Part shown: positions 23,938 to 31,545 of the stretch, piece by piece
How the letters are laid out: each line of letters opens with the position of its first letter
How positions within the stretch are numbered: the first letter of the stretch is position 1
Origin: Microbacteriaceae bacterium UBA1487
Lineage (GTDB): Bacteria; Actinomycetota; Actinomycetes; Actinomycetales; Microbacteriaceae
DNA: 64,000 nt
NCBI GenBank assembly: GCA_002325245.1
Contig: DCRR01000022.1
Coordinates: 26,278 to 90,277, forward strand
Reading direction: 5' to 3'
Notes under the pieces: model-generated
The model's database searches: none
What the model was told of the DNA's origin: nothing
What the model saw: the letters and a program-made list of their open reading frames with translations, nothing else
Program-made: the position numbers and the translations under genes

Positions 23938-24981
23938 ATGAGTGGCACAGTGGTCGGCGTCGACATCGGCAGTGCGTCGATTCGCGCCGTCGAGGTGCGC
24001 GATTTCGACACGGCCAAGCCCGTGCTGGTGCGCGCGCATGAGGTTCCCGTCCCCGACACCTCGGTGCGGCGAGGCGAGGTGATCGAAGTGGCGACGGTTG
24101 CGACTGCGCTTCGCCGCTTGTGGGCGACCGGTCGATTCGGCTCGAAGAAGGTGGTGCTGGGCATCGGCGGCACGCGGGTCTTCGCCCGCGACCTCGCGGT
24201 GCCGCGAGCACCCCTCGAGCAGATTCGCGAGTCGCTGCCCTTTCTCGTGCAGGATCTGCTCCCCGTGCCGGTCCCCGAGGCGGTTCTCGATTACTACCCG
24301 GTCTCCGAGAACGGAAGCGAGTCGGGCTCCGAGGTGTCGGGCTTGCTCGTCGCGGCGGTCAAGGAAGCGGTGAACGCCAACGTCTCGGCGGTGATCAACG
24401 CGGGCCTCGATCCTGTCCACGTGGACCTCATCCCCTTCGCGCTGGTGCGGGCGATGACCCCGCGCCGCACCTCGAAGGGTCGCGAGGTCGTCGTCTCGCT
24501 CGGCGCCAACACCACCAACGTGGTCGTCGTGTCTGACGGGGTGCCGCACTTCGTCCGGATCATCCCGAACGGAGCCGACGACATCACGCGGGCGCTCGCG
24601 ACACGGCTGCAGTGGGCGCCGGAGCGTGCCGAGCAGACGAAGCGCTCGCTGGGGATGGGGACGGCGATGCTGCGCCCGGAGGATCGGCCCGCGATCGAGA
24701 TCATCTATGAAGTGGTCGGAGAGCTGCTGTCGAGCGTGCGAAACACGTTGAGCTACTACGCCAACGCGAAGCCGAACGAACCGGTCGGTCGCATCCTGCT
24801 CTCGGGCGGCGGTGCTCAAATGACCGGCGTGCCGAATGCGCTCGCCGACCTCACCGGCTTGCCCGTGGCGGTCGCCGAGCCGCTGGAGCAGGTTGCGTCG
24901 AAGGTGCGGGAGCGCCGGACCGCCGCCGAGAGTGACCGCTTCGTGGTCGCCTTCGGCCTGGCACGGGGGAGTCACCAATGA
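23938..24981 (+). CDS. pilM: type IV pilus assembly protein PilM
   Basis: 347 residues. FtsA/actin-like cytoplasmic ATPase fold: phosphate-1 motif GVDIGSASIRAVEV (8-21), a second motif in SLGANTTNVVVVSDG, and adenosine motif ILLSGGGAQMTGV. PilM binds the cytoplasmic N-terminus of PilN and couples the platform to the motors. Stop overlaps the pilN start by ATGA. Confidence 0.92.
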   Translation: MSGTVVGVDIGSASIRAVEVRDFDTAKPVLVRAHEVPVPDTSVRRGEVIEVATVATALRRLWATGRFGSKKVVLGIGGTRVFARDLAVPRAPLEQIRESLPFLVQDLLPVPVPEAVLDYYPVSENGSESGSEVSGLLVAAVKEAVNANVSAVINAGLDPVHVDLIPFALVRAMTPRRTSKGREVVVSLGANTTNVVVVSDGVPHFVRIIPNGADDITRALATRLQWAPERAEQTKRSLGMGTAMLRPEDRPAIEIIYEVVGELLSSVRNTLSYYANAKPNEPVGRILLSGGGAQMTGVPNALADLTGLPVAVAEPLEQVASKVRERRTAAESDRFVVAFGLARGSHQ

Positions 24982-25718
24982 GCAGCAAGGCAGCCAAGAA
25001 GCTGACGCTGGCGGGCGAGCCGAGCGTTCAGCTCCTTCCGCCGATGGTGCGTGATCGCGCCAAGGTGCGCGAGTCGCGCCGGGTCATGATTCTGCTCATG
25101 ATCCTCGCGGTCGTCGTAGTCGCAGGTGGCGTGACGTTCGCATTCTCGCGTTCCGTGGCGTCGCAGATCGCGCTCGCCGAAGCGCAGGCGAAGACCGACG
25201 CGCTGCTGGCCGAGCAGCTGACGTATGCCGAGGCCGCATCAGTCGCCGACCTCGTCGAGGCGACGGAGTCGGCACTGCTGCTCGTGACGGCGACCGAAGC
25301 GGACTGGGGCGGCATCTACTCCGAGATCTCTCGGCGTCTTGCGTCGGACACCAGCATCGACTCGGGCGTCGTCATGGTTCCGGCGCCTTGGGAGGGGCTC
25401 GTTCCGACGACGACGGACATCGACAACATCGACGGACTGATCTCAGTCTCGATCGTCGTCCAGTCCGACAAGATCATCACGGCGGCGGAGATCGCCGACC
25501 GGCTGCACACGATGACGGGCTACGCCTCGTCGTGGGTTCCGCTCTCGCAGTACGACGACGACGTGCATACCTACATGACCAACATCGTCGTCAGCCTCGA
25601 CGCCAGCGCGCTGCTGCAGCGTTTCGGGGCGGCCACTGAGGACGCCCCGTCCGACGCCGAGGCGAATGATGAGCAAGCGGATCCCTCGGCCGAGCCGACC
25701 GAGGAGGCGACACCGTGA
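24978..25718 (+). CDS. pilN: type IV pilus assembly protein PilN
   Basis: 246 residues. Bitopic: a cytoplasmic N-terminus with VQLLPP (17-22), resembling the (I)NLLP motif by which PilN docks on PilM; one membrane helix (about 36-56); then a coiled coil and an extracytoplasmic ferredoxin-like domain. The tail is acidic and Pro-rich (EPTEEATP). Assigned by order after pilM and by topology, since PilN sequences diverge quickly. Confidence 0.85.
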   Translation: MSSKAAKKLTLAGEPSVQLLPPMVRDRAKVRESRRVMILLMILAVVVVAGGVTFAFSRSVASQIALAEAQAKTDALLAEQLTYAEAASVADLVEATESALLLVTATEADWGGIYSEISRRLASDTSIDSGVVMVPAPWEGLVPTTTDIDNIDGLISVSIVVQSDKIITAAEIADRLHTMTGYASSWVPLSQYDDDVHTYMTNIVVSLDASALLQRFGAATEDAPSDAEANDEQADPSAEPTEEATP

Positions 25719-26437
25719 ACGCACAGCGGCTGTGGGCTCTGGTGACGGCCATCGTGGTTGTCGCCGTGTTGGGCATGGGATGGCTGCTGGGCGTCTCTCC
25801 GCTCCTGGCAGCGGCCAGCGATGCAGATGATCAGCGCGAAGCAGCGGAGGCGACGAACGTCGCGCAAGCGGCAACACTCGTCGAACTCCGGGCGAAGTTC
25901 GAGAACGTGGAGGAGTACCGGATCGAGCTCGACGCGCTCCGAGAGACGATCCCCGCGAGCTCCGACATCGAGGCCTTCTATGCCCAGATGTCGCAGACCG
26001 CGGACGACGTTGAGGTCACGATCACGACTCTGACCGCCGGGGAGCCTCAGCTCTACGGCACCGGGGCGGACGGTGCGCCGATCGTGGTGGCGGAGGGCGC
26101 GCAGGTCGCGGCTCCCGCCCCGACCGGGCGCGCGGCCGAAGCGCTGTACGTCATACCGGTCAGCATCACCGTGCGAAACAAGCCGAACGAGGCGTTCGAC
26201 TTCATCGCAGCGCTGCAGGAGCGCACTCGGCTGATCTTGGTGACGAGCGCATCGTTCGCCGGAGGCTATGACGCCGATGACCCGAGCGCCACGATCACGG
26301 CGTACATCTTCGTGATGCACGACCCGACCTACGACCCCGACGCGCCCGCGCCCGAGGAGGCCGAGCCCACAGCGGAGCCGACCGCGGAGCCGACCGCCGA
26401 GCCAACGGACACCCCGACCCCGACCCCGACGCCGTAG
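25715..26437 (+). CDS. pilO: type IV pilus assembly protein PilO
   Basis: 240 residues. One N-terminal membrane helix (LWALVTAIVVVAVLGMGWLL), a coiled coil (about 35-75), then a ferredoxin-like domain. The last ~25 residues are tandem (AEPT)n then TPTPTP repeats, unusual for PilO and possibly cell-wall-spanning. Starts by GTGA overlap with pilN. No pilP or pilQ follows, consistent with the lack of an outer membrane. Confidence 0.85.
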   Translation: MNAQRLWALVTAIVVVAVLGMGWLLGVSPLLAAASDADDQREAAEATNVAQAATLVELRAKFENVEEYRIELDALRETIPASSDIEAFYAQMSQTADDVEVTITTLTAGEPQLYGTGADGAPIVVAEGAQVAAPAPTGRAAEALYVIPVSITVRNKPNEAFDFIAALQERTRLILVTSASFAGGYDADDPSATITAYIFVMHDPTYDPDAPAPEEAEPTAEPTAEPTAEPTDTPTPTPTP

Positions 26438-26750
26438 CCTGGGGCCGGATCCGGGCCGAATCGCTCCCCGCGACATTGCGCCCGGTTACGCGCCGGACTA
26501 TCATCGACTGCGTGTGTGCTCTTTGCACACGATTCCTCGTGCTCCCGTGACCTCGGTCGCGTGTGTCGGGAGTCGGAGTGAGTTGAGCGCATCCAGAGGG
26601 TCACGCCCGTCGAAGCGATTCGGTGCGGGTGGCCCCCACGGCATATCCATCACACACACGCGAGTCGGTTCCGGCTCGCGGATGGATCCCGATGGACGAT
26701 TTACCACCCATCAGCCGCTGTCACCGTGCAGCGATTATTGAGGAGCACTT
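26438..26750 (+). promoter_or_regulatory. str operon upstream region and leader
   Basis: 313-nt gap between the pilus operon and rpsL. It contains the promoter candidate at 26476-26504 and then a leader of about 240 nt before the rpsL TTG. A GC-rich palindrome (CCGGATCCGG) sits just after pilO. I see no convincing tRNA, small gene or riboswitch. Confidence 0.5.
26476..26504 (+). promoter_or_regulatory. candidate str operon promoter
   Basis: TTGCGC (26476-26481), 17-nt spacer, TATCAT (26499-26504). Transcription would start near 26511. Best pair in the gap. Confidence 0.5.
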
Positions 26751-27125
26751 TTGCCCACCATTCAGCAGTTGGTCCGCAAGGGCCGGACGCCGAAGGTCGT
26801 CAAGACCAAGGCGCCGGCACTGAAGGCCAATCCCCAGCAGCGCGGGGTTTGCACCCGCGTCTACACGACCACCCCGAAGAAGCCGAACTCGGCCCTTCGC
26901 AAGGTCGCGCGCGTCAAGCTCTCCAACGGCACCGAGGTCACCGCCTACATCCCTGGCGAGGGCCACAACCTGCAGGAGCACTCGATGGTGCTCGTCCGCG
27001 GCGGTCGTGTGAAGGACCTCCCCGGCGTGCGCTACAAGATCGTGCGCGGCGCGCTCGACACCCAGGCCGTCAAGAACCGTCAGCAGGCCCGCAGCCGCTA
27101 CGGCGCGAAGAAGGACAAGAAGTAA
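26751..27125 (+). CDS. rpsL: 30S ribosomal protein S12
   Basis: 124 residues from TTG (GAGGAGC ribosome site 5 nt upstream). S12 sits at the decoding centre. The streptomycin-related motifs TTPKKPNSALRK and RGGRVKDLPGVRY are present with the wild-type lysines. First gene of the str operon; its TAA shares an A with the rpsG start (TAATG). Confidence 0.98.
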   Translation: MPTIQQLVRKGRTPKVVKTKAPALKANPQQRGVCTRVYTTTPKKPNSALRKVARVKLSNGTEVTAYIPGEGHNLQEHSMVLVRGGRVKDLPGVRYKIVRGALDTQAVKNRQQARSRYGAKKDKK

Positions 27126-27595
27126 TGCCTCGTAAGGGTCCCGCCCCGAAGCGTCCCGTCGTCGCCGATCCGGTGTACGGCGCGCAGGTCGTCAGCCAGC
27201 TCGTCAACAAGATCCTCCTCGACGGAAAGAAGGACCTCGCTCAGCGCATCGTCTACGGTGCGCTCGACGGAGTCGCTCAGAAGTCCGGTCAGGATGCCGT
27301 CCAGGTTCTCAAGAAGGCGCTCGACAACGTGCGCCCGACCCTCGAGGTCAAGAGCCGTCGCGTCGGCGGATCGACGTACCAGGTTCCCGTTGAGGTCAAG
27401 CCGCACCGCGCGAACACCCTCGCGCTTCGCTGGCTGACCAGCTACGCCAAGTCGCGTCGTGAGAAGACGATGACCGAGCGCCTGACCAACGAGATCCTCG
27501 ACGCGTCGAACGGTCTCGGCGCAGCGGTCAAGCGCCGCGAGGACACGCACAAGATGGCCGAAGCCAACAAGGCATTCGCTCACTACCGCTGGTAG
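27125..27595 (+). CDS. rpsG: 30S ribosomal protein S7
   Basis: 156 residues, the family's normal length. Binds the 3' major domain of 16S rRNA at the head. MPRKGPAPKR start and a C-terminus ending AHYRW. Translationally coupled to rpsL by TAATG. An inverted-repeat element lies between it and fusA. Confidence 0.98.
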   Translation: MPRKGPAPKRPVVADPVYGAQVVSQLVNKILLDGKKDLAQRIVYGALDGVAQKSGQDAVQVLKKALDNVRPTLEVKSRRVGGSTYQVPVEVKPHRANTLALRWLTSYAKSRREKTMTERLTNEILDASNGLGAAVKRREDTHKMAEANKAFAHYRW

Positions 27596-27604
27596 CCAGC
27601 AGCT

Positions 27605-27671
27605 GGTCGAGCAGCGCGCGAGCGCGGACCGAGACCCAGGTTTCGAGACGCCGCTTCGCGCCTGCTCGACC
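27605..27671. repeat. intergenic inverted-repeat (REP/MITE-like) element
   Basis: A 67-bp element with perfect 10-bp terminal inverted repeats (GGTCGAGCAG / CTGCTCGACC) and internal CGAGACCC ... TTTCGAGACG. From memory, elements of the form GGTCGAG(C/T)AG ... TTTCGAGACG are dispersed in many Microbacteriaceae genomes. It sits inside the str operon between rpsG and fusA. Only one copy is seen in this window. Confidence 0.65.
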
Positions 27672-27709
27672 GGCGCCCCAACATCAACTTCTAACGTTAG
27701 GAACTGCCC

Positions 27710-29824
27710 GTGGCACAGGACGTGCTCACTGACCTGACCAAGGTCCGCAACATCGGCATCATGGCTCACATCGATGCGGGAAAGACCACGACCACCGAGC
27801 GCATCCTGTTCTACACGGGTATCACCCACAAGATCGGTGAAGTCCACGATGGCGCTGCCACGATGGACTGGATGGCGCAGGAGCAGGAGCGCGGCATCAC
27901 GATCACGTCGGCCGCGACGACCTGCTTCTGGGACAAGCACCAGATCAACATCATCGACACGCCCGGCCACGTCGACTTCACCGTCGAGGTGGAGCGCTCG
28001 CTTCGCGTGCTCGACGGCGCGGTTGCCGTGTTTGACGGCAAGGAGGGCGTCGAGCCCCAGTCCGAGACCGTCTGGCGCCAGGCCGACAAGTACGACGTTC
28101 CGCGCATCTGCTTCGTCAACAAGATGGACAAGCTCGGCGCCGACTTCTACTACACGGTCGACACCATCGTGAAGCGCCTTGGCGCCAAGCCGCTGGTGCT
28201 GCAGCTTCCGATCGGCTTCGAGAACACCTTCGAGGGTGTCGTCGACCTGGTCGAGATGCGCGCCCTCACCTGGCGCGGCGACTCCAAGGGTGACGTCCAG
28301 ATGGGCGCCAAGTACGAGATCGAGGAGATCCCGGCCGACCTGGTCGAGAAGGCCAACGAGTACCGCCAGCAGCTTCTCGAGACCGTCGCCGAGAGCGACG
28401 ACGCGCTGCTCGAGAAGTTCTTCTCGGGCGAAGAGCTCACCGTGGCCGAGATCAAGGGCGCGATCCGCAAGATGACGATCGCGAGCGAGCTCTACCCGGT
28501 GCTCTGCGGCTCGGCGTTCAAGAACCGCGGCGTGCAGCCGATGCTCGACGCGGTCGTCGACTACCTCCCCAGCCCGCTGGACGTGCCCGACATGGTCGCG
28601 CACGACCCGCGCGACGAGGAGAAGGAGATCATCCGCAAGCCCTCCTCAACCGAGCCCTTCTCGGCGCTCGCGTTCAAGGTCGCGGTGCACCCGTTCTTCG
28701 GTCGTCTCACCTACATCCGCGTCTACTCGGGCACCATCGAGTCGGGCTCGCAGGTCGCCAACTCGACCAAGGGCAAGAAGGAGCGCATCGGAAAGATCTT
28801 CCAGATGCACGCCAACAAGGAGAACCCGGTCGAGAGCGTCAGCGCCGGTCACATCTACGCCGTGATCGGTCTGAAGGACACCACCACCGGTGACACCCTC
28901 TCCGACATGCAGGAGCAGGTCGTCCTCGAGTCGATGACCTTCCCTGAGCCGGTCATCGAGGTCGCGATCGAGCCGAAGACCAAGGCGGACCAGGAGAAGC
29001 TGGGAACGGCCATCCAGAAGCTCGCCGAAGAGGACCCGACGTTCCGCACCGAGCAGAACCAGGAGACGGGTCAGACCGTCATCAAGGGAATGGGCGAGCT
29101 GCACCTCGACATCCTGGTCGACCGCATGAAGCGCGAGTTCAACGTCGAGGCGAACGTCGGCAAGCCTCAGGTCGCCTACCGCGAGACGATTCGCAAGACC
29201 ATCGAGAAGTTCGACTACACCCACAAGAAGCAGACGGGTGGTTCGGGTCAGTTCGCGAAGATCCAGATCAAGCTCGAGCCGCTGGAGGTCACTCCGGAGA
29301 CGACTTACGAGTTCGTGAACGCTGTGACGGGTGGTCGCGTTCCGCGTGAGTACATCCCCTCGGTGGATCACGGAATCCAGGATGCGATGCAGGTCGGCGT
29401 TCTCGCCGGCTTCCCGACGGTGGGCGTCAAGGCGACGCTCCTCGACGGTGCCTCGCACGACGTCGACTCCTCGGAGATGGCGTTCAAGATCGCCGGATCG
29501 ATGGCCTACAAGGAGGCCGCGCGCAAGGCGAGTCCCGTTCTGCTCGAGCCGCTGATGGCGGTCGAGGTGCGTACGCCCGAGGAGTACATGGGCGACGTCA
29601 TCGGCGACATCAACTCGCGGCGCGGTCAGATCCAGTCCATGGAGGACGCCACCGGCGTGAAGGTCGTGTCGGCAAAGGTCCCGCTGTCCGAGATGTTCGG
29701 ATACGTCGGCGACCTGCGCTCGAAGACCTCGGGCCGCGCGGTGTACTCGATGACGTTCGACTCCTACGCCGAGGTCCCCAAGGCCGTGGCCGACGAGATC
29801 GTCCAGAAGAGCAAGGGCGAGTGA
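27710..29824 (+). CDS. fusA: elongation factor G
   Basis: 704 residues from GTG. Translocation GTPase. P-loop AHIDAGKTTT, switch II DTPGHVDF, NKMDKLGADF (G4), and the usual domains II-V ending in the conserved RGAxY-like region (SGRAVYSMTFDSYAEVP). A single fusA, no second EF-G here. 107 nt separate it from tuf. Confidence 0.98.
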   Translation: MAQDVLTDLTKVRNIGIMAHIDAGKTTTTERILFYTGITHKIGEVHDGAATMDWMAQEQERGITITSAATTCFWDKHQINIIDTPGHVDFTVEVERSLRVLDGAVAVFDGKEGVEPQSETVWRQADKYDVPRICFVNKMDKLGADFYYTVDTIVKRLGAKPLVLQLPIGFENTFEGVVDLVEMRALTWRGDSKGDVQMGAKYEIEEIPADLVEKANEYRQQLLETVAESDDALLEKFFSGEELTVAEIKGAIRKMTIASELYPVLCGSAFKNRGVQPMLDAVVDYLPSPLDVPDMVAHDPRDEEKEIIRKPSSTEPFSALAFKVAVHPFFGRLTYIRVYSGTIESGSQVANSTKGKKERIGKIFQMHANKENPVESVSAGHIYAVIGLKDTTTGDTLSDMQEQVVLESMTFPEPVIEVAIEPKTKADQEKLGTAIQKLAEEDPTFRTEQNQETGQTVIKGMGELHLDILVDRMKREFNVEANVGKPQVAYRETIRKTIEKFDYTHKKQTGGSGQFAKIQIKLEPLEVTPETTYEFVNAVTGGRVPREYIPSVDHGIQDAMQVGVLAGFPTVGVKATLLDGASHDVDSSEMAFKIAGSMAYKEAARKASPVLLEPLMAVEVRTPEEYMGDVIGDINSRRGQIQSMEDATGVKVVSAKVPLSEMFGYVGDLRSKTSGRAVYSMTFDSYAEVPKAVADEIVQKSKGE

Positions 29825-29931
29825 CCTTTCAGGTCTCTCGTCTGCGAACCCCACTAAAGTAACCAAGTACCCAAACAGCGGATCATCCGGAAACCACCCG
29901 GGTTCCGCGCCGAGTCCTGAGGAGGACCCAA

Positions 29932-31125
29932 GTGGCTAAGGCCAAGTTCGAGCGGACCAAGCCGCACGTCAACATCGGAACGATCGGTCACGTCGACCAC
30001 GGCAAGACGACCCTCACCGCTGCCATCTCGAAGGTTCTCGCAGAGAAGTACCCCTCGGATGTCAACGTGCTGCGCGACTTCGCCTCGATCGACTCGGCGC
30101 CGGAAGAGCGCCAGCGTGGTATCACGATCAACATCTCGCACGTCGAGTACGAGACCCCGAAGCGCCACTACGCGCACGTCGACGCCCCCGGTCACGCTGA
30201 CTACATCAAGAACATGATCACCGGTGCGGCCCAGATGGACGGCGCGATCCTCGTGGTTGCGGCGACCGACGGCCCGATGGCGCAGACCCGTGAGCACGTG
30301 CTGCTCGCCAAGCAGGTCGGCGTGCCGTACCTGCTGGTCGCGCTCAACAAGTCCGACATGGTCGACGACGAGGAGATCCTCGAGCTCGTCGAGCTCGAGG
30401 TGCGCGAGCTCCTCTCGAGCCAGGACTTCGACGGCGACAACGCGCCGGTCGTGCGCGTCTCGGGCCTCAAGGCTCTCGAGGGCGACGCCGAGTGGAGCGA
30501 GAAGATCGTCGAGCTCATGCAGGCCGTCGACGACAACATCCCCGACCCGGTGCGTGACAAGGACAAGCCGTTCCTCATGCCCATCGAGGACGTCTTCACC
30601 ATCACCGGTCGTGGAACCGTCGTGACGGGTCGCGCCGAGCGCGGCACCCTCGCGATCAACTCCGAGGTCGAGATCGTCGGCATCCGCCCGACGCAGAAGA
30701 CCACGGTCACGGGTATCGAGATGTTCCACAAGCAGCTCGACGAGGCCTGGGCCGGCGAGAACTGCGGTCTGCTCCTCCGCGGCACCAAGCGCGAGGATGT
30801 CGAGCGCGGCCAGGTTGTCGTCAAGCCCGGTTCGGTTACGCCGCACACCAACTTCGAGGGCACGGCGTACATCCTGTCCAAGGACGAGGGTGGCCGTCAC
30901 AACCCGTTCTACGGGAACTACCGCCCGCAGTTCTACTTCCGCACCACCGACGTCACCGGCGTCATCACGCTGCCCGAGGGCACCGAGATGGTCATGCCCG
31001 GCGACACCACCGACATGACGGTTGAGCTGATCCAGCCCATCGCCATGGAGGAGGGCCTCGGCTTCGCCATCCGTGAGGGTGGCCGCACCGTGGGCGCCGG
31101 CAAGGTCACGAAGATCAACAAGTAA
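29932..31125 (+). CDS. tuf: elongation factor Tu
   Basis: 397 residues from GTG with GAGGAGG upstream. Delivers aminoacyl-tRNA. G1 GHVDHGKTTL, G3 DAPGHADY, G4 NKSDMVDD, and a normal C-terminal barrel. The 107-nt gap after fusA holds TAAAGT at 29855-29860, a possible -10 for extra tuf transcription, with no good -35. Confidence 0.98.
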   Translation: MAKAKFERTKPHVNIGTIGHVDHGKTTLTAAISKVLAEKYPSDVNVLRDFASIDSAPEERQRGITINISHVEYETPKRHYAHVDAPGHADYIKNMITGAAQMDGAILVVAATDGPMAQTREHVLLAKQVGVPYLLVALNKSDMVDDEEILELVELEVRELLSSQDFDGDNAPVVRVSGLKALEGDAEWSEKIVELMQAVDDNIPDPVRDKDKPFLMPIEDVFTITGRGTVVTGRAERGTLAINSEVEIVGIRPTQKTTVTGIEMFHKQLDEAWAGENCGLLLRGTKREDVERGQVVVKPGSVTPHTNFEGTAYILSKDEGGRHNPFYGNYRPQFYFRTTDVTGVITLPEGTEMVMPGDTTDMTVELIQPIAMEEGLGFAIREGGRTVGAGKVTKINK

Positions 31126-31144
31126 GTACCTTCGTACTTCCGCG

Positions 31145-31177
31145 AACGGGGTCGAGCCGCAAGGCTCGGCCCCGTTT
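31145..31177 (+). terminator. tuf rho-independent terminator
   Basis: AACGGGG(T)CGAGCC, GCAA tetraloop, GGCTCG(G)CCCCGTTT: a stem of about 14 pairs with one T-G wobble, 19 nt after the tuf stop, with a short T-run. Ends the str operon. Confidence 0.8.
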
Positions 31178-31281
31178 CGTCGTTCCCGGACGTTGTTCGC
31201 CGGCACGGCTTGCCGTGGCCGGGCGGAGTCCGAAGAATGGGGGTGCGCGTGGGGATCTGCTCCGCGGCAGGAAGAGGACTC

Positions 31282-31497
31282 ATGGGATTCGACATCGGCG
31301 ACCTCGGCGACAAGGCCAAGGACTTCCTGGAGAGCGACCAGGTGCAGGACGCGCTCAAGAGCGAGCAGGCCGAGGACATCAGCGACAACGTTCTCGACAA
31401 GCTCGAAGAGGTCGCGGACGGCGCGACGGGTGGCAAGTTCAGCGACCAGATCTCGGCCGCGCGGGACGCCGCCGATGGAGCGGTCGGCACCGACTAA
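31282..31497 (+). CDS. small antitoxin-like protein (MT0933/Rv0909-type)
   Basis: 71 residues. Starts MGFDIGDLGDKAKDFLESDQ and is acidic, Lys/Asp/Ala-rich and probably helical. The opening GFD...DKAKDF resembles the small actinobacterial proteins annotated as MT0933-type antitoxins. No adjacent toxin gene is visible, so the antitoxin role is uncertain. GGAAGAGGA precedes the ATG. Confidence 0.65.
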   Translation: MGFDIGDLGDKAKDFLESDQVQDALKSEQAEDISDNVLDKLEEVADGATGGKFSDQISAARDAADGAVGTD

Positions 31498-31545
31498 CGG
31501 CGCAGTCCGGAGATGAGGGCCCGGGGCGGGTGTCGCCACGGGCCC

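Noticed and set aside
26514..26741. Possible 75-codon gene in the str leader
   Set aside because: No ribosome site, no GC bias at third positions like the neighbours, and it lies between a promoter candidate and rpsL.
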